From NCBI GenBank assembly GCA_044229775.1, contig JBGASH010000044.1:1-19764 (forward strand): a stretch of DNA of 19,764 nt, in the 5' to 3' direction. Positions 6,739-15,463 of the stretch are shown here, in pieces; positions within the stretch are counted from its first letter, which is position 1, and each line of letters begins with the position of its first letter. This DNA is from JAHEYG01 sp044229775 (lineage in GTDB: Bacteria; Bacteroidota; Bacteroidia; B-17B0; Aurantibacillaceae). The position numbers and the translations under genes are program-made. The notes beneath the pieces are model-generated. The model was not told the origin of the DNA and ran no database searches. It saw only the letters and a program-made list of their open reading frames with translations.

Positions 6739-8253
6739 TCATTCAACGATCAACTTACCACTGAGCTTTCTTTGATCAGCGGAAAGAACATCATAAAAAT
6801 AAACACCACTTTTTAACTCGCTATTCAGTTCTACTTCCGTATTTACTTCCGTGATTTTTATGACTTTTACCATTTTTCCGTTGACATCATAAACCTGCAT
6901 TTTGGTATCCGCCTTGATGAGATCTGCTTCTAACTGAACCCTGAAATAATTTTTTGCAGGGTTTGGATAAACAATCAATGAACTTGTTATATCACCACTC
7001 TCCTTGACCCCAAAGCCTGTTGTGTTTTCGTAGGCGCCAATATCACTGGCAGCTCCAAATAGAATGCGAATTCCCAATGAAGTGGAAAAGCTTAAATATT
7101 CATTCACCGGTTGCAGCGGAAAACCGTTGGATGCATTACCAGCCACCACACAATTATTTATTAATGAAGTAGCCGAAGTGGTGATATGATAATCGCTTAT
7201 AGCCGGGTTCACAAATCCTACGGTGGTATAATTATTAAGCGTACGATTACCTAAGGTGTCCAGAGCAGAGCCTAAGGTACCCGAAATAAAATTGGTCATA
7301 GTGGATGCCAATAATTTGGCGAACACATTATTGTAAACCTTAAATTTAGTGATGCCGGTAGTTGGTGTTACATTAAAGTACCTGAAATTTCCGTTGTATT
7401 TATTGATAACCGTATTATTGATGAAATAGAAATCCTCTAGTGCATTGGTTGCGGCATCATAACTTACAATACCATGATTAATACTATTGGGGCCTTGCAC
7501 TATCACATTTCCCATTATGATATTCAATCCGCCCTGAGCAATATTCACTTCCCAGCTTCCTTGTCCGTTCTCTTCGTCAATTAAATTATAAAGGATAAAG
7601 GCTTTTTGCGCCCTTGTTTTTAAACTATTGGCCTCGCCGCGTGGATTATGGAACCAACAATTTCTAACTAACAAACTATCCGTTTGCGCACTGATGTAAA
7701 TGTTGTGCTCGTAGCCCGAATAGGTAGCGTTGCCTGTAACTTCATAACCGTTTTGAAAAAATTCGGAATTAATAATTGAAACAACCGAAGCGGAATATCC
7801 TCCCCCTTCTAAAATTCCATTCTGACACGAATCAAAGCGGCAATTTCTAATTTTAAGATCTTTGGCTTGATATCGGATCCCTGCTCCGTTCCCACCGTTG
7901 GCATCCGACACGCGCGCGCCTTCAAACACAATATTATCAATGGTAATATTACCCGTTACAGCGGGGTTTCCAAAAACCCATAAGCCTTTTCCATTGGCAA
8001 TATCGCCACCTTTCCATTTCATAATGGATCTGTTTGCTCCTGTTCCTAAACCAATAAATACCAGATCCTTTTTTATCCACGTTACCGGATCATTCAAATA
8101 AGTACCCGCGTCAAATTTTATGGTATCGCCATTGCCTACCAGATTTACAACCTGACTTGGAGTGGTGTAAGTTTGACTTGATCCTACTTTCCAGGTAACG
8201 GCATTTGCCGAAAGTTGTGCTAAAACAACAATAAAAAAGTAAATTTTTTTCAT
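6739..8253 (-). CDS. Secreted right-handed beta-helix protein with T9SS sorting domain
   Basis: The product is 504 residues. Residues 1-18 (MKKIYFFIVVLAQLSANA) are a signal peptide. Residues ~25-400 resemble the pectin-lyase-like right-handed parallel beta-helix: repeated short strands with NxxI/IxNCxF patterns such as LKIRNCRFDSCQNGILEGG, LLVRNCWFHNPRGEAN and FYFINNTVINKYNGN. Proteins of this fold often bind or cleave polysaccharides, but I cannot point to catalytic residues. The last ~80 residues, starting at LIVYPNPAKNYF (~residue 425) and ending GVYFYDVLSADQRKLSGKLIVE-like, form a type A T9SS C-terminal sorting domain, so the protein should cross the outer membrane by T9SS. A candidate promoter lies at 8288-8318. 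It is monocistronic and convergent with mutB, with one base between the stop codons. Confidence 0.88.
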   Translation of the reverse strand: MKKIYFFIVVLAQLSANAVTWKVGSSQTYTTPSQVVNLVGNGDTIKFDAGTYLNDPVTWIKKDLVFIGLGTGANRSIMKWKGGDIANGKGLWVFGNPAVTGNITIDNIVFEGARVSDANGGNGAGIRYQAKDLKIRNCRFDSCQNGILEGGGYSASVVSIINSEFFQNGYEVTGNATYSGYEHNIYISAQTDSLLVRNCWFHNPRGEANSLKTRAQKAFILYNLIDEENGQGSWEVNIAQGGLNIIMGNVIVQGPNSINHGIVSYDAATNALEDFYFINNTVINKYNGNFRYFNVTPTTGITKFKVYNNVFAKLLASTMTNFISGTLGSALDTLGNRTLNNYTTVGFVNPAISDYHITTSATSLINNCVVAGNASNGFPLQPVNEYLSFSTSLGIRILFGAASDIGAYENTTGFGVKESGDITSSLIVYPNPAKNYFRVQLEADLIKADTKMQVYDVNGKMVKVIKITEVNTEVELNSELKSGVYFYDVLSADQRKLSGKLIVE

Positions 8254-8287
8254 AGCAAAAGGTCTTAAGTTTATAAATGGGTTTTTA

Positions 8288-8318
8288 TAAAAGTAAGATT
8301 TAAATTTTGGGAAACAAA
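8288..8318 (-). promoter_or_regulatory. Candidate Bacteroidota promoter for the beta-helix gene
   Basis: Read on the minus strand, TTTG (8318-8315) is followed after 19 bases by TACTTTTA (8295-8288). This fits the Bacteroidota TTTG-N-TANNTTTG pattern with one mismatch in the last base. The expected start of transcription gives a leader of about 25-30 bases before the ATG at 8253. Confidence 0.4.
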
Positions 8319-8383
8319 TATTTATGAAATTATTTGCTCAAGGTTAAGAAGGCATAAAAGCTAAATCGAATTAAGGTTTCCAT

Positions 8384-8821
8384 TTAACTGGTATGATCAA
8401 CGGTGATCACCCATTTTCCTTTTTTCTTTTTCCACACCAATGTATAAACCCCGCCTACTTCGGTATTATCTTTCTTTTTAATTTTCCATTTTCCTATAAT
8501 GAAAAACGAGGTTGGCGTTAATTGTTCAATGGTATTATTATCAAAGGTTAAAACCCCCATAGCATCTTTATCAGGATACTTTGTTTTGTAATTCTCCAAT
8601 GTTTTTTTCCATCCGTAAGTTGTTCCGCTACTACCAACAAATTTTAGTGAATCGCTCTTCCAGTAATATTCCATAAATCCTTCGATACTTCCTTTGTTCC
8701 AGGCAGCTACTTGCGAATCCATCGCTTTTTGAATTTCTTTGGCGTCGCCCGTCGTGTTTATTTGTGAGAAGCTAAAAGAATAAAGAAATATTAAGGAAAA
8801 CAGAAAGATTACTTTTTTCAT
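8384..8821 (-). CDS. Exported DUF4440/SnoaL-like (NTF2-fold) protein
   Basis: The ATG at 8821 gives 145 residues. The frame is open a further 15 codons to 8866, but the signal peptide MKKVIFLFSLIFLYSFSFSQ starts at the internal Met, which settles the start. The mature part has the DUF4440 pattern: an N-terminal helix (KEIQKAMDSQVAAWNKGSIEGFM-type, with the W-N-x-G-S-I-E turn), SDSLKFVG, YGWKKTLENYK, then a beta-sheet ending GVYTLVWKKKKGKWVITVDHTS. NTF2-like folds of this group include binding proteins and enzymes; no specific activity can be read here. It starts four bases after the stop of the kelch gene and is almost certainly translated from the same mRNA. Confidence 0.85.
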   Translation of the reverse strand: MKKVIFLFSLIFLYSFSFSQINTTGDAKEIQKAMDSQVAAWNKGSIEGFMEYYWKSDSLKFVGSSGTTYGWKKTLENYKTKYPDKDAMGVLTFDNNTIEQLTPTSFFIIGKWKIKKKDNTEVGGVYTLVWKKKKGKWVITVDHTS

Positions 8822-8825
8822 AACT

Positions 8826-11144
8826 TTATTGTTTAATGATTTTTGAAGTGTTTTTGATTTTAGCATTTGAAATTTTCAAATAATAAATTCCACTACTTAG
8901 GTTTTTAATATCAATCTCTATTTTATTTTTATCAGTAATGTTTGAGTATATTTCTTTTCCGGTAATATCTATTATTTCAATTTTATTTTTCTCATTACCA
9001 TATATTTCAAGAATAAATTGTCCGGCATTAGGGTTTGGATAAATCTTTATTTCATCTGAAGTATTTGAAATTTCAATCATACCTGCACATGGAGAAACGT
9101 TTTGAGTAATTGTGGAATTATTTAAACAGCCATTCCCATCAGTTCCGGTTACGGTGTACGTTGTTGTGACGGTTGGTGAAACTACTATAGCCGGACCGTT
9201 AACGTTATTGTCCCAAGTATAAGTATTAGCACCTGTTACAGACAAGGTAACCGTTTGTCCTGAGCAAATAAGGCTTGACGTTGAAATTGTAGTTAATGTT
9301 GGTACTGGAAAAACGGTTATCGTTTTTACCGCGGAACTATTACAACCATTACTAGTCCCGATTACAGTAAACGAAGTTGTTGTTGTAAGGGTAACAGAAA
9401 TACTTTGTGTTGTTGATCCCGAATTCCAAGTATAACTATTCGCTCCATTAGCATTAAGCGAAATTGATGATCCAGAACAGGTGGTGCTATTACTGTTTAT
9501 TGCAAGCGTCGGCGTCAAATTAACGGTAACTGTAATTGCTACTCTCGAACTTTGATTGCAAGAAGTTGCAGCTTCGGCATAATAAGTATAATTACCGACA
9601 GAAAGTGTTGGTGTTACATATGTTGTTCCTGTACCTAAAGCGACTGTTGAAGTTAACGAAGGATACCAGTTAATCGTACCCCCAGCACTTGCAACACTTA
9701 ATGTTGTAGATTTATTGCTACAAATACTTTGATTAGAAATATTAGTTGTGTTAGTTGGCGAAGTAAGCGGTAGGCCACATGGAATATACTTCCACAAATC
9801 ATTTAAATAGCTTTTCCCATTCGAAGATTCACCAAAACCCCCAAATAACCAAAAATTACCTGGTTTATCTTTCCAAAATATTTGGCAATATCTTGCTCCA
9901 GGATTATTTGTAGAAGTAGAAATCCCTTTTATTCCGTACACACCAATCTGACCCCCTATATTTGGGCCTTTTATCCATGTCCATTCATTAATTGATGGAT
10001 TATATTTCCATAGATCACTAGATTCACCAATATTATATAGATTACCACCAAAAACCCAAATATTATTTGTGGCGTCTTTCCAAATTGCATCGCCATATCT
10101 TCCTCCTGGATTATTCAAAGAAGAAGAAATACCTTGGGTTCCATAAACTGGAGACGTAGTTACTGAAGGCGTTCCTTTTAACCAAACCCATTCATTTATG
10201 CTTAAATCATATCTCCATATGTCGTTTAAATCTCCTGCTCCCCCAGAAATGCCATAACCACTTCCACCAAATAACCACAAATTATTATTTGTATCTATCC
10301 AAGTTGAAGAATACACTCTGCCACCAGGACAGTTTGTTGCAGAAGAAACTCCCATTGTTCCATACAATCCTAATTGGTCAATAATTTTTGTGCCTTTCAT
10401 CCATGTCCATTCATTAGTTGCTGGATTATACCGCCACAAATCATTCAATCTACCTGACGTGCCCGAATCTGGAAACCCATAGCCCCCGAATAACCAAAAA
10501 AAACCATTCTTATCTATCCATCCCATTGCAGTTTCTCTACATCCGGGAAAATTAGTATTAGACGCAACTCCTAACGTTCCATAAACTCCATTTTGGTCAA
10601 TTAAATTACTCCCGCTTATCCAAGTCCACTGATTAGTACTAATATCATACTTCCATAAATCATTTAAATCCCCTGTATTACTTGTACCTGCACCTCTCCC
10701 ACCAAATAACCATAAATTATTAAGGGTATCTCTCCATGTTACGGAACCATATCTCACCCCAGGTTCATTAGAAGGTGCCGCAACACCTTTAGTACCGTAG
10801 TTTCCGTATTGCCATAATGAACTGGTTCCTCTAATCCAAGTCCATTGGTTAATGGACGGATTATATTTCCACAAATCATTCATGTGTGTAGTGAGAGTTG
10901 ATGCGGGAAGGCCCACGCCACCGAATAACCACAAATTACCAGAAGTATCTGTCCATGTACCGCTTCTGTATCTAGATCCTGGAGCATTTGCAGGAGCGGA
11001 TATACCCATTGTTCCGTAAATTCCCGGCTGATCCCAAGTATTTGTACCATGCATCCATGTCCAATCTTGGCTAATGCAAAAGCTAGATATTATCAAAAAA
11101 ATAATAATGAAAAATATTTTCTTAAAAGATAAATTTCGTCTCAT
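8826..11144 (-). CDS. Kelch-repeat, Ig-like T9SS cargo protein
   Basis: The 772-residue product has a signal peptide (1-26, ending SSFCISQ). Six kelch-type repeats of ~65-75 residues follow (about 28-455). Each contains WTW-I/M-x-G, a YGTxG(V/I) turn, a PGxR motif, WxDxxxNxWLFGG and LNDLWKY, predicting a galactose-oxidase-like beta-propeller. Residues ~460-690 hold three cysteine- and Ser/Thr-rich Ig-like modules, the last two clearly similar to each other (CSGSSISLNANGANSYTWN and CSGQTVTLSVTGANTYTWD). The C-terminal ~75 residues, with IKIYPNPNAGQF near residue 703 and SSGIYYLKIS, are a T9SS sorting domain. It is probably surface-bound or secreted; a carbohydrate or adhesion role is only inferred. 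Hand-counted 60-base samples give 28-38% GC, against 40-47% in lepA and mutB samples, so recent acquisition is possible. It starts 34 bases after asnS. Confidence 0.88.
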   Translation of the reverse strand: MRRNLSFKKIFFIIIFLIISSFCISQDWTWMHGTNTWDQPGIYGTMGISAPANAPGSRYRSGTWTDTSGNLWLFGGVGLPASTLTTHMNDLWKYNPSINQWTWIRGTSSLWQYGNYGTKGVAAPSNEPGVRYGSVTWRDTLNNLWLFGGRGAGTSNTGDLNDLWKYDISTNQWTWISGSNLIDQNGVYGTLGVASNTNFPGCRETAMGWIDKNGFFWLFGGYGFPDSGTSGRLNDLWRYNPATNEWTWMKGTKIIDQLGLYGTMGVSSATNCPGGRVYSSTWIDTNNNLWLFGGSGYGISGGAGDLNDIWRYDLSINEWVWLKGTPSVTTSPVYGTQGISSSLNNPGGRYGDAIWKDATNNIWVFGGNLYNIGESSDLWKYNPSINEWTWIKGPNIGGQIGVYGIKGISTSTNNPGARYCQIFWKDKPGNFWLFGGFGESSNGKSYLNDLWKYIPCGLPLTSPTNTTNISNQSICSNKSTTLSVASAGGTINWYPSLTSTVALGTGTTYVTPTLSVGNYTYYAEAATSCNQSSRVAITVTVNLTPTLAINSNSTTCSGSSISLNANGANSYTWNSGSTTQSISVTLTTTTSFTVIGTSNGCNSSAVKTITVFPVPTLTTISTSSLICSGQTVTLSVTGANTYTWDNNVNGPAIVVSPTVTTTYTVTGTDGNGCLNNSTITQNVSPCAGMIEISNTSDEIKIYPNPNAGQFILEIYGNEKNKIEIIDITGKEIYSNITDKNKIEIDIKNLSSGIYYLKISNAKIKNTSKIIKQ

Positions 11145-11178
11145 TAGAAAAATTTACACTTAAAGGTAATTAAAAAAA

Positions 11179-12618
11179 TCAAGAATTAAACTCACAATTA
11201 CCCGGTGTTCTCGGAAAAGCGATCACATCACGTATGTTGGTCATGCCCGTTACAAACAACACCAAACGTTCAAAACCCAAACCAAAACCAGCGTGTTCAC
11301 AAGCACCGAATTTTCTTGTATCTAAATACCACTCTAATTCGTGCGCCGGTATATTCATTTCTTTCATGCGTGTTTCTAATTTGTCTAAACGCTCTTCGCG
11401 CTGCGACCCACCTACGATCTCACCAATACCCGGAAATAAAATATCCATGGCCCTTACCGTTTTTCCATCATCATTCTGGCGCATATAAAACGCTTTGATG
11501 GCCTTAGGATAATCGGTTAATATAACGGGTTTCTTAAAATGTTTTTCTACTAAATATCGCTCGTGCTCGCTTTGAAGATCAACACCCCACTCGTTAACCA
11601 GATATTGAAATTTCTTTTTCTTATTATGATTGCTCTCCTTTAAAATATCAATTGCCTGAGTATAAGTAACGCGTTCAAATTTATTATCGATACAAAACTG
11701 CAATTTCTCCAATAAATTCATTTCGCTGCGTTCGTTCTGCGGTTTTTGTTTTTCTTCATCTTCCAAACGCTGTTTTAAAAATTCAATATCTTCTTTATTA
11801 TTTTCCAACGCATAACGGATCACGTATTGCAGCAACTCTTCCGCCAGATCCATGTTATCATTCAAATTATAGAAAGCCATCTCCGGTTCTATCATCCAGA
11901 ACTCGGCCAAATGCCTTGTGGTGTTTGAATTCTCCGCTCTAAACGTTGGACCAAATGTGTAAATATCGCCAAAGGCCATTGCCCCTAATTCTCCTTCTAA
12001 TTGTCCGCTCACCGTTAAGTTAGTAGCCTTCCCAAAAAAATCCTGTTTAAAATCAATCTCCCCTTTATCATTCTTCGGAATATCTTTAAGATCAAAGTTG
12101 GTAACTTTAAAAGTCTCACCTGCTCCCTCCGCGTCACTTGCTGTAATTATCGGCGTATGCAAATACACAAATCCTTTATCGTTAAAAAATTTATGAATAG
12201 CGTAAGCTAAGCTGTGACGGATACGAAAAACCGCGCCAAACGTATTGGTACGAAAACGCAAATGTGCTATCTCACGTAAAAACTCCAGACTGTGTTTTTT
12301 AGGTTGCAAGGGATATTTTTCTGCATCGCTATCACCTAAAATTTCCACTTTGTTGGCCGTTAACTCTACGGTTTGTCCTTTTCCCTGAGAAGCAATTAAT
12401 TTTCCGGTAGCCGAGATGGCCGCACCGGTGGTAATACGTTTTAAAGTATCCTCAGCGGTGGTATTAAAATCAACCACCACCTGTAAATTATTATTAGTAG
12501 AGCCATCATTTAAAGCAATAAACTGATTGTTGCGAAAAGTACGCACCCAACCCTTAACAGTGATCTCCTGTCCTGCAGGACTCATTCCTAAAACGGCTTT
12601 AATTTTAATACGGCTCAT
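11179..12618 (-). CDS. asnS: Asparaginyl-tRNA synthetase
   Basis: The product charges tRNA-Asn with asparagine in the cytoplasm. From the ATG at 12618 (MSRIKIKAVL) it has 479 residues. The frame is open 15 codons further (MKFDFFCKFVPLLAA), but that stretch would occupy the asnS/lepA promoter space and is not typical of the family. Residues ~15-95 form the OB-fold anticodon-binding domain (VKGWVRTFRNNQFIALNDGS). The class II core has motif 2, FRAENSNTTRHLAEFW (226-241), and motif 3, GFGLGFERLVLF (~444-455), and ends NIRDVIAFPRTPG. The insertion with NNKEDIEFLKQRLEDEEKQK and the form of motif 2 and the C-terminus fit AsnRS rather than AspRS. It is divergent from lepA, and the kelch and DUF4440 genes follow on the same strand. 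Confidence 0.96.
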   Translation of the reverse strand: MSRIKIKAVLGMSPAGQEITVKGWVRTFRNNQFIALNDGSTNNNLQVVVDFNTTAEDTLKRITTGAAISATGKLIASQGKGQTVELTANKVEILGDSDAEKYPLQPKKHSLEFLREIAHLRFRTNTFGAVFRIRHSLAYAIHKFFNDKGFVYLHTPIITASDAEGAGETFKVTNFDLKDIPKNDKGEIDFKQDFFGKATNLTVSGQLEGELGAMAFGDIYTFGPTFRAENSNTTRHLAEFWMIEPEMAFYNLNDNMDLAEELLQYVIRYALENNKEDIEFLKQRLEDEEKQKPQNERSEMNLLEKLQFCIDNKFERVTYTQAIDILKESNHNKKKKFQYLVNEWGVDLQSEHERYLVEKHFKKPVILTDYPKAIKAFYMRQNDDGKTVRAMDILFPGIGEIVGGSQREERLDKLETRMKEMNIPAHELEWYLDTRKFGACEHAGFGLGFERLVLFVTGMTNIRDVIAFPRTPGNCEFNS

Positions 12619-12635
12619 AGCGGCTAATAAGGGTA

Positions 12636-12685
12636 CAAATTTGCAAAAAAAATCGAATTTCACAGCTCTTATTTTCGTATATTTA
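12636..12685. promoter_or_regulatory. Divergent asnS/lepA promoter region (candidate elements)
   Basis: Only 96 bases separate the two ATGs. For lepA (plus), TTTC at 12658-12661 is followed after 16 bases by TATATTTA (12678-12685), close to TANNTTTG. For asnS (minus), TGTG is followed after 17 bases by CAAATTTG (12643-12636), which is close to TANNTTTG and is itself a perfect palindrome. Both matches are imperfect. Promoters must exist here, but the exact boxes are uncertain. Confidence 0.35.
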
Positions 12686-12714
12686 ACCTCTTATTTCAGC
12701 GTATTTAGAACTTT

Positions 12715-14505
12715 ATGAAGAATATCAGGAACTTTTGCATTATTGCCCATATTGATCATGGAAAAAGCACGCTTGCCGACCGTTTATTAGAGTATACGGG
12801 CACCATCAGTAAGCGCGAAATGCAGGATCAGGTACTGGATGATATGGATCTGGAGAAAGAGCGTGGGATCACTATTAAAAGTCACGCTATTCAGATGGAT
12901 TACACTTTAAATAACCAAAAGTATGTCCTTAATTTAATTGATACACCCGGTCACGTTGATTTCAGTTACGAAGTATCACGTTCTATTGCCGCGTGCGAAG
13001 GTGCTCTTTTAATTGTTGACGCGGCTCAGGGTATACAGGCACAAACCATTTCCAATTTATATTTAGCGCTTGAGCATGATCTTACTATCATTCCTATTTT
13101 AAATAAAATTGATCTACCGAGCGCCGAACCCGAAGCGGTGACCGATCAAATTGTTGACCTTTTAGGTTGTAAACCAGAAGAAGTAATTGCTGCATCAGGT
13201 AAAACCGGACAAGGTGTTCACGATATTTTAAAAGCGATCGTGGAGCGCATTCCCGCTCCAAAAGGAGATGAGAACGCACCGTTGCAGGCCTTGATCTTTG
13301 ATTCGGTTTTTAATTCGTTTCGCGGCATCATTGCTTACTTTAGGATCTATAACGGCAGCATCAAAAAAAATGACAAGGTTAAGTTCGTCAATACCGGCAT
13401 GGAATACAATGTGGATGAAGTGGGCGTATTACGTTTAAAACAAGAACCGCGCGATATTGTAAAAACAGGAGACGTAGGCTATATTATTTCGGGAATTAAA
13501 GTGGCCCGTGAAGTAAAAGTTGGTGATACCATTACCACTGTTGCCAATCCTTGTACTGAAACCATCAAAGGTTTTGAAGATGTAAAACCCATGGTGTTTG
13601 CCGGTATTTACCCTGTAGATACCGAAGATTTTGAAGAGCTGCGTTACAGTATGGAAAAATTACAACTGAACGACGCTTCTTTAACCTGGGTACCCGAAAG
13701 TTCGGCGGCGTTGGGATTTGGTTTCCGCTGTGGCTTTTTAGGAATGCTGCACATGGAAATTATTCAGGAACGTTTGGAGCGCGAGTTCAACATGACCGTG
13801 ATCACCACTGTTCCTAACGTATCATACCTTGCTTATCAAACTAACGGTGAGGTAATAACGGTTAATAACCCGAGCGACCTTCCCGATCCGGCACGCATCG
13901 ATTATATTGAAGAACCTTATATTAAAGCCAATATCATTACCAAATCGGAATTCATTGGACCGGTGATGAGTTTGTGTATAGAAAAACGCGGACAAATTGT
14001 TACTCAAAATTATTTAACCGCCGATCGTGTTGAACTGGTATTTGAAATGCCGTTAGGTGAAGTAGTGTTTGATTTTTTTGACCGTTTAAAATCCATTTCA
14101 AAAGGATACGCCTCTTTCGATTATCACCCAATAGGAATGAAACAATCGGATCTGGTAAAACTGGATATTTTATTGAATGGCGATCAGGTCGACGCTTTAT
14201 CGGCACTGATCCACAGAAGCAACGCTTACGAGTTCGGCAAAAAAATATGTGAGAAATTAAAAGAACTTATTCCGCGTCAGCAATTCGAAATTCCGGTGCA
14301 GGCTGCCATTGGCGCCAAGATCATTGCCCGCGAAACCATAAGGGCCATTCGTAAGGATGTAACCGCTAAATGTTACGGCGGTGATATTAGCCGTAAACGT
14401 AAGCTCCTTGAAAAACAAAAAGAGGGTAAGAAGAAAATGAAACAAGTGGGGAGTGTAGAAATTCCGCAAAGTGCCTTTATGGCGGTATTAAAGCTCAACG
14501 ATTAA
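12715..14505 (+). CDS. lepA: Elongation factor 4 (back-translocating ribosomal GTPase LepA)
   Basis: At 596 residues this has the standard LepA length. GTPase motifs are intact: G1 AHIDHGKST (11-19), switch I region ERGITIKSH, G3 DTPGH (76-80), G4 NKID (130-133) and G5 SGKTG. Domain II follows, then the EF-G-like domains III/V with GFGFRCGFLGMLHMEIIQERL, and the LepA-specific C-terminal domain containing CYGGDISRKRKLLEKQKEGKKKMK and ending IPQSAFMAVLKLND. The lack of an EF-G domain IV separates it from EF-G. LepA binds the ribosome and aids elongation or initiation under stress. It starts with ATG at 12715, shares a short divergent region with asnS, and is followed by porT 149 bases later. 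Confidence 0.98.
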   Translation: MKNIRNFCIIAHIDHGKSTLADRLLEYTGTISKREMQDQVLDDMDLEKERGITIKSHAIQMDYTLNNQKYVLNLIDTPGHVDFSYEVSRSIAACEGALLIVDAAQGIQAQTISNLYLALEHDLTIIPILNKIDLPSAEPEAVTDQIVDLLGCKPEEVIAASGKTGQGVHDILKAIVERIPAPKGDENAPLQALIFDSVFNSFRGIIAYFRIYNGSIKKNDKVKFVNTGMEYNVDEVGVLRLKQEPRDIVKTGDVGYIISGIKVAREVKVGDTITTVANPCTETIKGFEDVKPMVFAGIYPVDTEDFEELRYSMEKLQLNDASLTWVPESSAALGFGFRCGFLGMLHMEIIQERLEREFNMTVITTVPNVSYLAYQTNGEVITVNNPSDLPDPARIDYIEEPYIKANIITKSEFIGPVMSLCIEKRGQIVTQNYLTADRVELVFEMPLGEVVFDFFDRLKSISKGYASFDYHPIGMKQSDLVKLDILLNGDQVDALSALIHRSNAYEFGKKICEKLKELIPRQQFEIPVQAAIGAKIIARETIRAIRKDVTAKCYGGDISRKRKLLEKQKEGKKKMKQVGSVEIPQSAFMAVLKLND

Positions 14506-14654
14506 CCGCGAAAAAATTTGCTTTACAGATCCTGTAATTCCGATAAAAAGTTTGAGAAAACAAGCAATTACCGGTTCGCTAAAATGGGTTAAAAGTGACA
14601 ATTTCTACATCTATTTTAATGTAATAAATCCTGCTTTAATACGTTATATACACA
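14506..14654 (+). other. lepA-porT intergenic spacer
   Basis: This 149-base AT-rich spacer has no recognisable gene or clear terminator. AAAGTTTG near 14547-14554 is close to the TANNTTTG promoter element but lacks a well-placed partner. The right end holds the first copy of a 13-base direct repeat that straddles the porT start. Confidence 0.4.
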
Positions 14655-14675
14655 TTGGCTCCAATACGTTATATA
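14638..14675 (+). repeat. 13-base direct repeat across the porT start
   Basis: AATACGTTATATA occurs at 14638-14650 and again at 14663-14675, a 25-base period. The second copy lies inside the porT frame (encoding part of PIRYI) and the first just upstream of the TTG start. The 25-base spacing shifts the reading frame, so the two copies are read differently. Confidence 0.75.
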
Positions 14676-15410
14676 TTTTTGCTTTTAGTTCTTGTTAATT
14701 CCTCATTTGCCCAACAAAGCGAGGGATTAACCTCTAATTTGCCTAATTTTTATAAGATCCCTTACCATTTTGGGTTCACCATCGCAGGCAATCAAACCGA
14801 TTTTAGGATACACACCGTTAAAAATTCGGCTTTCCCCGATACCGTTATTGAAAAGGTACATTACAAAATGGCGAGTGTTTATACCAAAGGCGATCCGGGG
14901 TTTGCCATTGGCCTGGTATGCGACGTAAGGTTACATGATTACATACGTATAAGAACAACCCCTAGTATTAGTTTCGCTTCGCGGGCCATTCAATACACCT
15001 TACAAAATAACAAACACGACAGCACTAAAATTTTCACAAAAAGTGTGGAGTCCACTTTTTTACTATTTCCAATAGAAGTAAAAGTGCAATCGAAACGACT
15101 CAATAATTTTAGCGCTTATGTGATCGGCGGTGGCGGTTATGCTTTAGACCTTGCCTCTAACAAACGTGTAGCAAGCGTGGGCGATGGCACCAACCAATTG
15201 GATGATGCCGTAAAAATAAAGCGCGACGATATCTATTTCAGCGGCGGCGCCGGTACCGATTTTTATTTGTTGTATTTTAAGTTGGGACTTGAACTAAAAC
15301 TTCAGATGGGAACTAAAAATCTTTTGCAAAAAGAAAATAGTATTTTTACCAATAGCGTTGATAAAGTAAGATCACGCATGGTGGTTTTTTCGGTAACGTT
15401 TGAAGGGTAA
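14655..15410 (+). CDS. porT: PorT/SprT-type type IX secretion outer-membrane protein, TTG start
   Basis: The product is 251 residues with a signal peptide (residues 1-~19, IFLLLVLVNSSFAQ) and a beta-rich body. The segment NLPNFYKIPYHFGFTIAGNQTDFRIH is characteristic of PorT/SprT of the type IX secretion and gliding machinery. Later alternating strands (AYVIGGGGYALDLASN, DIYFSGGAGTDFYLLYFKLGLEL, RSRMVVFSVTFEG) fit an outer-membrane beta-barrel. PorT is required for export of proteins with C-terminal sorting domains, two of which are encoded in this window. No ATG exists between the upstream in-frame stop (14637-14639) and the signal peptide. TTG at 14655 is therefore the best start, with ATA at 14646 the only other weak option. 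The assignment to PorT rather than a generic outer-membrane beta-barrel protein is likely but unproven. Confidence 0.8.
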   Translation: MAPIRYIFLLLVLVNSSFAQQSEGLTSNLPNFYKIPYHFGFTIAGNQTDFRIHTVKNSAFPDTVIEKVHYKMASVYTKGDPGFAIGLVCDVRLHDYIRIRTTPSISFASRAIQYTLQNNKHDSTKIFTKSVESTFLLFPIEVKVQSKRLNNFSAYVIGGGGYALDLASNKRVASVGDGTNQLDDAVKIKRDDIYFSGGAGTDFYLLYFKLGLELKLQMGTKNLLQKENSIFTNSVDKVRSRMVVFSVTFEG

Positions 15411-15415
15411 GACAA

Positions 15416-15438
15416 CATGGTGCTACGGGCTCACCATG
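15416..15438. repeat. 7-base inverted repeat after porT
   Basis: CATGGTG (15416-15422) and CACCATG (15432-15438) are perfect reverse complements with a 9-base loop, starting six bases after the porT stop. No T-run follows directly, so a factor-independent terminator is not well supported. It may be a degenerate terminator or a chance palindrome. Confidence 0.4.
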
Positions 15439-15463
15439 AAAATGTAAAATACGTAGAGCCTGC

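Noticed and set aside
6735..6760. GATC...GATC inverted repeat at the mutB / beta-helix convergence as a shared terminator
   Set aside because: The arms are only four bases and no T-run follows on either strand.
12619..12663. N-terminal extension of asnS by 15 codons
   Set aside because: It would run into the promoter region shared with lepA and adds a hydrophobic stretch not expected on a cytoplasmic tRNA synthetase.
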